From Acetobacter oryzoeni (GTDB lineage: Bacteria > Pseudomonadota > Alphaproteobacteria > Acetobacterales > Acetobacteraceae), in contig NZ_CP042808.1 in assembly GCF_004014775.2 (NCBI RefSeq), positions 2,301,001 to 2,365,000 on the forward strand: 64,000 nt of DNA, given 5' to 3'. The notes under the pieces were generated by a model. The model was not told the origin of the DNA and made no database searches. It saw only the letters and a program-made list of their open reading frames with translations. A program made the translations under genes and the position numbers. Shown here one piece after another: positions 8,647 to 16,118 of this stretch (position 1 is the stretch's first letter; each line of letters opens with the position of its first letter).

Positions 8647-9554
8647 TACTGCGTTACACCCAGCAGGTGCGCTACTTGCGTAAGAGTTGAGCCGATCCAT
8701 ATCTGCCAATGCGTATCCTGCGGCATAATTTCCGCCAACGGCAGAATGGGTATACCTGCGTTATGTGCCAGAGCAATCAGCTGTTTGCTGGCTGGCTCTT
8801 CTACCTGCACATTATAGGCAAGGAGCCGCAACTTTTTTTGCTTAAGATCCTGTTCAAACGTGGCAACCGCAACAGGTGGTGGTTCAACATCATTCATGAT
8901 GGCAATCTGGAAAGCATTTTCCTTCATGTCCAAACCGAGATAATTAGCCAACGGGGTAAACAGCGGTTCTGTTGCTGCCACAGCCATACCTTGCACGTGT
9001 GGGCGCAATGCAGCGGCCTGCGCCTGCACTCGGGCAATATCAGCCTGCAACTTATGCCCGCGCGCAGCATATGCTGTTGCATGTGCTGGATCTGCCTGTT
9101 CGCACGCTTTTTCAAATCTTTGCGCAAAATCTGCCACAGCGTTGAGATCATACCATAAATGGGCATTTCCGCCCTCGTGCCAACCGGGCCATGTATCTGC
9201 ACGCACATACCGCGCCTGTGGCAAAGCCGAAGCCTGCACTAAATGATCCATCCATGCATCGTATCCCGCGCCATTGGCCACAACCAATGTGGCATCTGCA
9301 ACACGACGCGCATCATCCGGTGTAGGAGCGTATAAATGCGGATCGACAGCTGGTGATACAAGTATGGATGTAACGTGCATGTCTGGCTCAGCAATTTGCG
9401 CAGCCAGATCCCCCCATGTGTTTTCTGCCGCCACAACAGACAAAGGGCGTGCAGCCGCACAACCTGTGCCCATGGTTGCAAAACCAAGCACAGCCACCAT
9501 ACCAAACAACATCCGGCGTGAAGTGCCTTTTGTTTTCCTCAATTCCATACCCAT
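8646..9554 (-). CDS. znuA: Zinc ABC transporter substrate-binding lipoprotein ZnuA
   Basis: The 302-residue protein opens with a basic, hydrophobic signal ending in TMGTGC, a plausible lipobox. It has the cluster A-I binding-protein features: DPHLYAPTPDD (first His), GNAHLWYDL (second His) and EPLFTPL. The long charged His-rich loop of many ZnuA proteins is absent; only single His ligands are seen. ATG 9554 follows AGGATA. The Zur-type operator lies 22 bases upstream. First gene of znuABC, divergent from zur. Confidence 0.9.
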   Translation of the reverse strand: MGMELRKTKGTSRRMLFGMVAVLGFATMGTGCAAARPLSVVAAENTWGDLAAQIAEPDMHVTSILVSPAVDPHLYAPTPDDARRVADATLVVANGAGYDAWMDHLVQASALPQARYVRADTWPGWHEGGNAHLWYDLNAVADFAQRFEKACEQADPAHATAYAARGHKLQADIARVQAQAAALRPHVQGMAVAATEPLFTPLANYLGLDMKENAFQIAIMNDVEPPPVAVATFEQDLKQKKLRLLAYNVQVEEPASKQLIALAHNAGIPILPLAEIMPQDTHWQIWIGSTLTQVAHLLGVTQ

Positions 9555-9575
9555 TATCCTGCCATGCCTAAATGC

Positions 9576-9594
9576 AATGTAATATTATTACATT
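9576..9594. promoter_or_regulatory. Zur-type operator between znuA and zur
   Basis: AATGTAAT-att-ATTACATT is a perfect 8-bp inverted repeat with a 3-base centre. The AT-rich palindrome with TGTAAT half-sites resembles alphaproteobacterial Zur boxes. It sits 22 bases before znuA and 85 bases before the zur start, so one bound dimer could shut znuABC and perhaps also tune zur. Confidence 0.8.
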
Positions 9595-9678
9595 TTATCA
9601 GCTGCGCGTCACCACCCCACACGCGCAAATTTGGCCTTCACCTCTCAGATCAGTTACGCTAAGAAATACAGAGAACGG

Positions 9679-10251
9679 ATGATGAACATGCCCCACCCTA
9701 CGTCTTCTTCCACAGCAACACCTCATACCTTTCCCGCGCATATTGAGCATCAGCTTAATAAAGCGACTGCCTTATGCGCCCAGCAAGGCGCCCGTATGAC
9801 AGCGCAAAGACGCGACGTGCTTGGGCTTATCCTTATGCATGCACACCCGGTAGGCGCATATGACTTACTGGAAGAACTAAAAACAGCAGAACGGCGTCCT
9901 GCACCCCCCACCGTATATCGCGCTCTGGATTTTCTGCTTGAACACGGCCTGATCCACCGCATTGAACGCCTTTCCGCTTTTATTCCCTGCACCAATCTGC
10001 GCCATTGTTCCCATACGCACGAGCACTCAGAAGCTTGCCTGCATACTGCGCAGTTTCTCATTTGCCGTAACTGCAAAACTGTCACGGAAATTGCGGATAC
10101 AACTGTTTTGGAAACCCTGAAACACATTTGCAAAAACAAGAATTTTGTTATTCAGAGCACCTCGGTAGAAGTAGAAGGACTATGCGCAAACTGTGCATCT
10201 CAACAGTCGGTAATACATCCCGCAAAAGAGATTCCGCACCAAGGTGCATAA
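9679..10251 (+). CDS. zur: Fur-family zinc uptake regulator Zur
   Basis: The 190-residue protein has the Fur winged-helix (MTAQRRDVLGLI; PTVYRALDFLLEHGLIHRIE), a His-rich metal segment (HCSHTHEHSEAC) and two structural CxxC pairs (CRNC and CANC) for a fixed zinc. The divergent znuABC operon and shared palindrome identify it as Zur rather than Fur. The start is uncertain: two consecutive ATGs at 9679 and 9682 and another at 9688, all with a modest AGAG site. Its stop overlaps the next gene as TAATG. Confidence 0.9.
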   Translation: MMNMPHPTSSSTATPHTFPAHIEHQLNKATALCAQQGARMTAQRRDVLGLILMHAHPVGAYDLLEELKTAERRPAPPTVYRALDFLLEHGLIHRIERLSAFIPCTNLRHCSHTHEHSEACLHTAQFLICRNCKTVTEIADTTVLETLKHICKNKNFVIQSTSVEVEGLCANCASQQSVIHPAKEIPHQGA

Positions 10252-10793
10252 TGGGTAACCATCGCCCTTCTTCCTTACAGGACATGCTGCCAGAATTATT
10301 GCTGCCTGCATCGCAAGAAAAGCAACTACCACGCAGTCCTAGACAACAGCGCACTCAACAGAAACGACCAATCAACACAAAAGAAATACAAACAGACTTA
10401 TTCTCTCTTCCTCTTCTTCCACCGCTGCGCACACGCTTTTTACCAAGTGAAATCCGCCTGACACGCATACCTTCCTTGGCAGCCACTCATGCCAAGGAAG
10501 CTGATGGTTTTCTGTATCATATCGCAAATGCCTCTATGGCATCTCTGTTATTACAAGAAGGGCTCCCTCTTAATAAGCGTCATCCACTCATGCTGACAGA
10601 ACAGAATGGCATAAGTGCGTGGCTGGCAAAGCTATCAGATTACGTGCCGGACAATAATTCTGCAGATGCCGTTATCCTACGCTTACGCCGTATAATGGTA
10701 GAAGATGCGCTTGAACCAGATCCCGATCATACGGCAGAATTTGCAAGCAACTGCTACCTACTGAGCGGTAACTTTAAGTGCGCGATAACTTAA
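10251..10793 (+). CDS. Unrecognised protein coupled to zur (possible ADP-ribosyltransferase-like fold)
   Basis: I do not recognise this 180-residue protein. The first 55 residues are polar and probably disordered. The rest looks folded, with GFLYHIANASMASLLLQEG, then LMLTEQNGISAWLAKL, and VILRLRRIMVEDAL near the end. The pattern of a Tyr/His pair, a helix ending in EGL and a later LT..G..AW segment recalls RNA 2'-phosphotransferase and DarT-like ADP-ribosyltransferase proteins, but this is only a shape resemblance. ATG 10251 overlaps the zur stop (TAATG), implying co-translation. No antitoxin-like partner is next to it. Confidence 0.7.
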   Translation: MGNHRPSSLQDMLPELLLPASQEKQLPRSPRQQRTQQKRPINTKEIQTDLFSLPLLPPLRTRFLPSEIRLTRIPSLAATHAKEADGFLYHIANASMASLLLQEGLPLNKRHPLMLTEQNGISAWLAKLSDYVPDNNSADAVILRLRRIMVEDALEPDPDHTAEFASNCYLLSGNFKCAIT

Positions 10794-10960
10794 AAAGAGC
10801 CCTCTATTTTAGCACGGTAGTCTTAGAGAAATCTAACAGACAAGAATGGGAAAGTAGCCAGAAAACTATATATACTTAAATATAGATTCAGAACGTTTTT
10901 CCCCTGAAAAGGAAATTACCCGTAAAATGTAAAATTTCCTCTCAGTAACATATTACATTT

Positions 10961-11001
10961 AAAAAGGGTTCATTCCGTTTCCACAGAAATGAACCCTTTT
11001 T
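10961..11001 (-). terminator. Intrinsic terminator of the H1-like gene
   Basis: A perfect 14-bp stem (AAAAAGGGTTCATT with AATGAACCCTTTTT) encloses a 13-base loop. On the minus strand it ends in a run of T and lies 55 bases after the stop of the H1-like gene. It could also stop transcription from zur. The rest of 10794-11055 holds no gene I can support. Confidence 0.85.
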
Positions 11002-11055
11002 AAAACAGCATTATTTTACAGCTAAATGTCTAAACCAGATAAAAGGTTATGACAT

Positions 11056-11775
11056 TTAGGACGCACGCGTGCGACGGCTGGTTTTTGCTTTTGTCTTACG
11101 CGCAGCAGGTGCCTTTACTGCTACTTTTTCAGCCTCTGCAGCTGCCGCCAAACGTTCGTAGCGCTTACGACGACGTTCTTCCTGGACAATACGCAGCTTT
11201 TCTACAGCTGAAAGTTTCTTTTTAGCTGCGGGTTCTACTTCACGCACAGCCCGCTTACGGGTTGTAGCAGCTGCAGCGCTACGTGTTGAAGTTGCTGGTT
11301 TTGCAGCCTTACTGGCAGCAGGGGCCTTGGCAGTGCGCGTGGCGCGTACAGACTTTGCGGCTTCCACCTTGGCTGGCTTTGCAGTTTTACGCGCTGCAGT
11401 GGCAACCGGGGCTTTGGCAGCCCGCGTTGTTTTGGTGGCACGCACTGGCTTTTCAACCACATCTTCCGCTTTGGCTTTAGTGCGCCGCGTTGTCTTGGGA
11501 GCAACCTTACTTTCAGCTTTGGCAGCTACAGCTTTCTTACGTGCTGTTGTTTTGGGTGCGACCGGTTTTTCTTCTGCTACTTTGCGGGGAGCAGCCTTAC
11601 GCACATAAGCACGACGCGGCTTAGGAGCTTCTGGCTCTGCTTCGAAATCAAAAAGCTCTTCTACTTCGACAACTTTTGCACGAGGCGCGCGCTTTTTAGG
11701 TGCTGCAGTAGCAACCTTGCGCTTGGAAACCGTCTTACCCGCAGCAGGTTTTCGGCGGGCTCTTGTCTCACTCAT
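11056..11775 (-). CDS. Histone H1-like Lys/Ala-rich basic protein
   Basis: This is a 239-residue low-complexity protein dominated by Ala, Lys, Arg, Thr and Pro, with repeated short motifs such as KTTRRTKAK, RATKTTRAAK and TARKTAKPAK. One acidic patch (EVEELFDFEAEPEAP, about residues 37-51) and a helical, charged segment (SAVEKLRIVQEERRRKRYERL) interrupt it. The composition matches eukaryotic H1-tail-like bacterial proteins (HctB, AlgP type), which bind DNA or RNA without sequence preference. A clear AAGGAG site precedes the ATG. Role in nucleoid organisation is inference. Such sequences drift quickly in repeat number. Confidence 0.75.
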   Translation of the reverse strand: MSETRARRKPAAGKTVSKRKVATAAPKKRAPRAKVVEVEELFDFEAEPEAPKPRRAYVRKAAPRKVAEEKPVAPKTTARKKAVAAKAESKVAPKTTRRTKAKAEDVVEKPVRATKTTRAAKAPVATAARKTAKPAKVEAAKSVRATRTAKAPAASKAAKPATSTRSAAAATTRKRAVREVEPAAKKKLSAVEKLRIVQEERRRKRYERLAAAAEAEKVAVKAPAARKTKAKTSRRTRAS

Positions 11776-12092
11776 TCCAACTCCTTTTCATCTCCCTTTA
11801 AAAATAAGGAGATATACAAACAACATTTTTAAACTTCAAAACTTCTTTAACTGAAGCACATACCTATAAGAACTGGTATAGCCTTAGATTTTCATTCTAC
11901 ATAACAAATGCTATAGAAAATGCAAAAAAATACTTTCACATTTAAAGATATATTTCATTCTTCTGATCTATTTACCTTAAAAATGTTCTAAATACGTTCT
12001 CAAAAATTCATGTGCTTGTGGCATATTGCTCAAAACAGGCAATCATCCTTATATCTTAAATGCAGACCTCTCCTTCTCACGGAACATACTTC
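11776..12092. other. AT-rich divergent intergenic region
   Basis: This stretch separates the H1-like gene from mtnA. It is markedly more AT-rich than its surroundings, with many A and T runs, and should hold the two divergent promoters. I see the AAGGAG ribosome site of the H1-like gene at its left end but no riboswitch, repeat or convincing operator. Confidence 0.5.
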
Positions 12093-13190
12093 ATGAAAAT
12101 CAACGGCACCTCTTTCCGCAGTGTATGGGTTGATGAAAAAGACCTATGGTCTATTCATATTTTCGATCAAACACGCCTTCCCTTTTCACTAGATATCCTG
12201 CGGCTTACCACCGTTCAGGATGTAGCCCACGCCATTACCAGTATGCAGGTACGTGGCGCTCCACTTATTGGTGCTGTTGCCGCTTATGGTCTGGCACTGG
12301 CATTACGCACAGACAGCAGTGATACCAGCCTTGAACAAAATGCAGCTATGCTTGCGGCAACGCGCCCTACTGCCATAAATCTGCGCTGGGCTCTTGAAAG
12401 AATGCTAAATGCTCTCCGGCCCATTCCGCCAGAAAACCGAGTATCCGCTGCTTATACTGAAGCCCAGCATATCTGTGATGAAGACGCGGCCCAAAATGAA
12501 GCTATTGGCAGGCATGGTCTTAAACTTTTGCAGGATATTGCCGGCAAAAAAGAAAAAGGGCAGCGCCTGAACATTCTCACCCACTGCAATGCCGGATGGA
12601 TTGCCACAGTAGATTGGGGCACCGCCTTGGCCCCCATTTACATGGCGCATGATCTGGGCCTGAACGTGCATGTATGGGTAGATGAAACACGCCCTCGTAA
12701 TCAGGGAGCCGCCCTTACCGCATGGGAACTTGGAAGCCACGGCGTTCCGCATACTGTTATTACAGACAATGCCGGTGGCCATATAATGCAGCATGGTCAG
12801 GTTGATATTGTTATTGTTGGAACAGACCGTGTAACCCGCAATGGGGACGTTGCAAACAAAATAGGCACTTATCTGAAAGCTCTGGCTGCACAGGACAACA
12901 AAATACCATTCTGGGTTGCATTACCTTCTACAACCATAGATTGGCGTATTGCCGATGGCATCCGTGATATTCCTATTGAAGAACGTGCAGCATCTGAAGT
13001 GACTCACGTACAGGGGCGTATGTCAGACGGAAAAATAGGCTCTGTACAGATCACCCCAGATCATAGCCCAGCAGCCAACCCTGCTTTTGATGTCACACCT
13101 TCCAGACTTGTAACCGGGCTCATTACAGAAAAAGGCTGCTGCCCAGCCACAGAAAACGGTCTCATCACCCTTTTCCCTGACCATAAGTAA
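12093..13190 (+). CDS. mtnA: S-methyl-5-thioribose-1-phosphate isomerase
   Basis: This enzyme of the methionine salvage pathway isomerises 5-methylthioribose 1-phosphate to the ribulose form in the cytosol. The 365-residue protein has the eIF2B-like family motifs MQVRGAPLIG, LTHCNAG, VDETRPRNQGA, ITDNAGG and GTDRVTRNGDVANKIGTY, which include the catalytic Cys and Asp. ATG 12093 is preferred over one 11 codons earlier because GGAAC precedes it and MKINGTSFRSV matches the usual N-terminus. No other salvage genes (mtnK, mtnB, mtnD) are in the window. Confidence 0.93.
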   Translation: MKINGTSFRSVWVDEKDLWSIHIFDQTRLPFSLDILRLTTVQDVAHAITSMQVRGAPLIGAVAAYGLALALRTDSSDTSLEQNAAMLAATRPTAINLRWALERMLNALRPIPPENRVSAAYTEAQHICDEDAAQNEAIGRHGLKLLQDIAGKKEKGQRLNILTHCNAGWIATVDWGTALAPIYMAHDLGLNVHVWVDETRPRNQGAALTAWELGSHGVPHTVITDNAGGHIMQHGQVDIVIVGTDRVTRNGDVANKIGTYLKALAAQDNKIPFWVALPSTTIDWRIADGIRDIPIEERAASEVTHVQGRMSDGKIGSVQITPDHSPAANPAFDVTPSRLVTGLITEKGCCPATENGLITLFPDHK

Positions 13191-13198
13191 AAGTCATC

Positions 13199-13231
13199 CT
13201 GCATACCGCCATGCTGCATGGCGGTATGCAG
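13199..13231. repeat. Perfect 15-bp stem-loop after mtnA
   Basis: CTGCATACCGCCATG and CATGGCGGTATGCAG form a flawless 15-bp inverted repeat around CTG. No U-run follows. It may stabilise the mtnA mRNA end or be a REP-like element. A second copy was not noticed in the window. Confidence 0.7.
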
Positions 13232-13332
13232 CCTTCATGACTTGACGCTAAGAGTAACTATTGAATAAGCGAAACCATGTGCAGGCCTTGCAAAAGGCAC
13301 AATACTTCATGGATTTTCCAGAAAGGGTTACC

Positions 13333-13827
13333 ATGTCAGAAACCATTGAAACACCCACAACGCAGTTTCTGACTGCTCACGGCATTGCCTTTACCCTTCA
13401 GGATTATGACTATGTGTCTGACCCTGGAAAAATTGGCCTGCATGCTGCTGCTGGCATTGGTATCGACCAAAACAAGGTTTTCAAAACCCTGATGGTTGAA
13501 ATCGATAAAAAGCAGATTGTTTGTGTAGCTATTCCTGTTCATAAAAAAATGGACCTAAAAAAGGTGGCTGCCCTGTTTGGTGGTCGCAATGCACGTATGC
13601 TGGGAGCTGAAAAAGCCGAAGCCCTGACCGGTTTTAAGGTAGGGGGTATCAGCCCCTTTGGCGCACGCACGCAAGTACCGGTGGTGTTAGACGAAAGCGT
13701 TCTCAAACTGGATACGCTTTACATTAACGGCGGCGGCAGAGGCTTGGTGGTAGCGCTTAAACCAGCAGATGCTATCCGCTGCGTGAATGCCCGCACGGCT
13801 GATGTTACTGTTCCTGACGCCGGATAA
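13333..13827 (+). CDS. ybaK: YbaK-type aminoacyl-tRNA deacylase
   Basis: This 164-residue YbaK/ProRS-INS domain protein hydrolyses mischarged Cys-tRNA(Pro) and similar products. The key Lys lies in NKVFKTLMV, and the GGISPFG motif and VNGGGRG-like loop are clear. ATG 13333 follows AAGGG at good spacing; the longer frame from 13261 starts with TTG and lacks such a site. It overlaps no neighbour once the correct start of the next lipoprotein is taken. Confidence 0.9.
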   Translation: MSETIETPTTQFLTAHGIAFTLQDYDYVSDPGKIGLHAAAGIGIDQNKVFKTLMVEIDKKQIVCVAIPVHKKMDLKKVAALFGGRNARMLGAEKAEALTGFKVGGISPFGARTQVPVVLDESVLKLDTLYINGGGRGLVVALKPADAIRCVNARTADVTVPDAG

Positions 13828-13969
13828 CACAGATACAGAAAAGAAACAGGCGCGGCACAAAAACACAAACCCTCTTCCACCCAGAACAACAGACGCTTAT
13901 TGCTATAGCATTCAGACTTCCGACCAATGGTTGTCTCGCGCTCCGGATCTACCGGAGAGTTGTTCTGGT

Positions 13970-14893
13970 ATGGAGACGAGATTGTCACGCAAGCTTACCG
14001 TTGCCCTGCTGGCCCCTTTGTGTCTAGCAGCATGCGCCACACAGCAACCACAGCCAGGTGCACGCCCCACCCCTAGTGCTTCCAGCACGAATACGTGGAA
14101 CACAGCCAGTGGTGGCTACGGCTATGGTGGCCATGTGCCAGATTTTGCCACCCGCAATTTTGAACCTTTTAACCGGCAGGATGTTGTGGGCATTGCCATG
14201 CGTGAATGGCGCCTGTTTGGCAGCCCGGTAAATGATGATGACCCGGAACAGCGCCCAGAACCGCAAGTGGCCTCTGTAAAGCCAGAACGCGCCCCCGGTC
14301 TGTGGGAACGCGTAGGGGAATACTGGTGGATTGGTATGGACCCGGACATGACAGAAACATCATGGACCGGCAAACACGATGCCAACGGACGGTTGACCGA
14401 CTTTGTGCATGATGGATCTTATGCGTGGTCCGCTGCCTTTATTTCCTACGTTATGCGCGTAGCAGGGGCTAACAGCCGCTTTCCCTATTCTCCCAACCAT
14501 TCCACTTATATCAACGCTGCAGCTTCTGGGCAGTCTCCCATTCTGCGGGCGCAGGATCCGGCAAATTACACCCCCAAACCGGGTGACCTCATCTGTGTAG
14601 CACGTGGCCGCAGCAAAGACACAATCCGATTCTCCAGCCTGCCCACCTCTTATGGGTTTCCTGCGCATTGCGGCTTTGTTGTTGCTGTTGGCCAGAATGG
14701 ACAGCCTTTTGGCCGACAAATCAGCATTATCGGTGGCAATATTGATGATGCCGTTGCCCTGACCCATGTACCAACAGATACCCAAGGGCGCCTCGCCTCC
14801 CCCGATGGCCAGAGCTACGACTCACGCTATCCGTGGGTAGCTATTCTCGAAGTGCTTTACGACGCAGAACAGGAACCAACAGCTGGTCAGTAA
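13970..14893 (+). CDS. DUF2272 domain lipoprotein
   Basis: A lipoprotein signal (LLAPLCLAAC, lipobox LAAC near residue 22) is followed by a Pro/Ser/Gly-rich linker and a DUF2272 domain (about residues 55-305). Inside are FVHDGSYAWSAAFISYVMR, KPGDLICVARG and PAHCGFVVAVG, an order that echoes CHAP and NlpC-type amidases, but with Ser where those have the catalytic Cys. A cell-wall role is therefore possible yet unproven. ATG 13970 is the start that gives a proper signal; GGAGAG lies upstream. 307 residues. Confidence 0.85.
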   Translation: METRLSRKLTVALLAPLCLAACATQQPQPGARPTPSASSTNTWNTASGGYGYGGHVPDFATRNFEPFNRQDVVGIAMREWRLFGSPVNDDDPEQRPEPQVASVKPERAPGLWERVGEYWWIGMDPDMTETSWTGKHDANGRLTDFVHDGSYAWSAAFISYVMRVAGANSRFPYSPNHSTYINAAASGQSPILRAQDPANYTPKPGDLICVARGRSKDTIRFSSLPTSYGFPAHCGFVVAVGQNGQPFGRQISIIGGNIDDAVALTHVPTDTQGRLASPDGQSYDSRYPWVAILEVLYDAEQEPTAGQ

Positions 14894-14895
14894 AA

Positions 14896-14911
14896 AGCGG
14901 CATAAGCCGCT
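14896..14911 (+). terminator. Weak terminator-like hairpin after the DUF2272 gene
   Basis: AGCGGC-ATAA-GCCGCT is a 6-bp stem right after the stop codon, followed by ATCTTTC. A second small inverted repeat (TGCCC/GGGCA) lies about 20 bases on. Together they may end the transcript. Confidence 0.4.
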
Positions 14912-15005
14912 ATCTTTCATCTGTTTGCCCTTGGGGCAGAATTTTCAGATGGAGCATGATAGTCTGACCAACGCATTATAACGTGACAGCATAAGGTGTA
15001 ACCAA

Positions 15006-16046
15006 ATGACTGAAAACGCCGTTTCCACCCCTCACCCCGGCTGGACCACGCTTTCTGCCGACATGCCGGGCGCGGTGGGCGGAACCCCTCTGGTACGCCT
15101 GCGCAAAGCGTCTGAAGCCACAGGGTGTGATATTTACGGCAAGGCCGAATTCATGAATCCGGGCGGTTCTGTCAAGGATCGTGCGGCGCTGGCCATTATT
15201 GAAGATGCAGAACGCCGTGGCGTGCTTAAACCCGGTGGCACAATTGTTGAAGGCACCGCCGGGAACACCGGTATTGGGCTCACACTGGTTGCCAATGCGC
15301 GTGGATATAAATGCGTTATTGTCATGCCCGAAACCCAGAGCCAGGAAAAAATCGGCTTTCTGCGCATGATCGGGGCAGATCTCCGCCTTGTGCCAGCCAA
15401 ACCCTACCGTGATCCGGGCAATTACGTGCACGTTTCACGCCGCCTCTCCGAAGAAAACGGATGGGTATGGGCTAATCAGTTCGATAACGTTGCCAACCGT
15501 GAAGGCCACCGCGCCACCACGGCACCAGAAATCTGGCAGCAGATGGGCGGTAAGGTAGATGCCTTTACCTGCGCCTGCGGCACAGGCGGCACGTTAGCTG
15601 GCGTGGCCTTGGGGCTGCATGATGCTGCCAAGCGCGATGGCGTAACAGCCCCCCGTATTGTGCTGGCAGACCCAGAAGGCTCTGGGCTGTATGGCTGGGT
15701 GAAAAGCAATGATCTGTCTGTTTCTGGATCTTCCATTACAGAAGGTATTGGCCAATCCCGCGTAACAGGCAATCTGGAAGGCGCACCTATTGATGATGCC
15801 GAGCGGATTCCTGACCCAGAAGCGCTGGAAATTATTTATAGCCTGCTAGGTGAAGAAGGCCTTTCCGTTGGCGGGTCTTCTGGCATTAACGTGGCCTCTG
15901 CAATCCGTACTGCACGCAAACTCGGCCCGGGGCATCGGATTGTCACCATTCTTTGCGATGGCGGCGCACGTTATGAATCCAAACTGTTCAACCCCGAGTT
16001 CCTGCGGGCAAAAAATCTGCCAATCGCACCTTGGCTGAACAAATAA
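15006..16046 (+). CDS. cysK: Cysteine synthase A
   Basis: This PLP enzyme makes cysteine from O-acetylserine and sulfide. The 346-residue protein has the PLP lysine in NPGGSVKDRAA, the phosphate loop GTGGTLAG and the substrate loop EGTAGNTGIG. Canonical bacterial CysK has EPTSGNTG at this loop; the EGTAGNTG form is shared with fungal cysteine synthase-like proteins and some alphaproteobacterial CysK. The C-terminal part (LCDGGARYESKLFNPEFL) is typical of that subgroup. A terminator shared with the convergent guaA follows. Confidence 0.9.
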   Translation: MTENAVSTPHPGWTTLSADMPGAVGGTPLVRLRKASEATGCDIYGKAEFMNPGGSVKDRAALAIIEDAERRGVLKPGGTIVEGTAGNTGIGLTLVANARGYKCVIVMPETQSQEKIGFLRMIGADLRLVPAKPYRDPGNYVHVSRRLSEENGWVWANQFDNVANREGHRATTAPEIWQQMGGKVDAFTCACGTGGTLAGVALGLHDAAKRDGVTAPRIVLADPEGSGLYGWVKSNDLSVSGSSITEGIGQSRVTGNLEGAPIDDAERIPDPEALEIIYSLLGEEGLSVGGSSGINVASAIRTARKLGPGHRIVTILCDGGARYESKLFNPEFLRAKNLPIAPWLNK

Positions 16047-16067
16047 GGTCTTTGGTCACAAACCAAT

Positions 16068-16106
16068 AAAAAAGGCCGGGGGCTTTACAGCCACCCGGCC
16101 TTTTTT
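16068..16106. terminator. Bidirectional terminator between cysK and guaA
   Basis: A-run, GGCCGGG, loop, CCCGGCC and T-run form a perfect 13-bp stem including the A/T arms. It lies between two convergent genes and can act on both strands. Confidence 0.92.
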
Positions 16107-16118
16107 ATGACGGGAAAC

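Noticed and set aside
10251..10793. Toxin-antitoxin pair with zur as partner
   Set aside because: Zur is a bona fide metal regulator with its own operator and target, and no small antitoxin-like gene is present.
13787..13970. Longer N-terminus for the DUF2272 lipoprotein starting inside ybaK
   Set aside because: It would put 61 residues before the lipoprotein signal; ATG 13970 gives a proper signal and lipobox.
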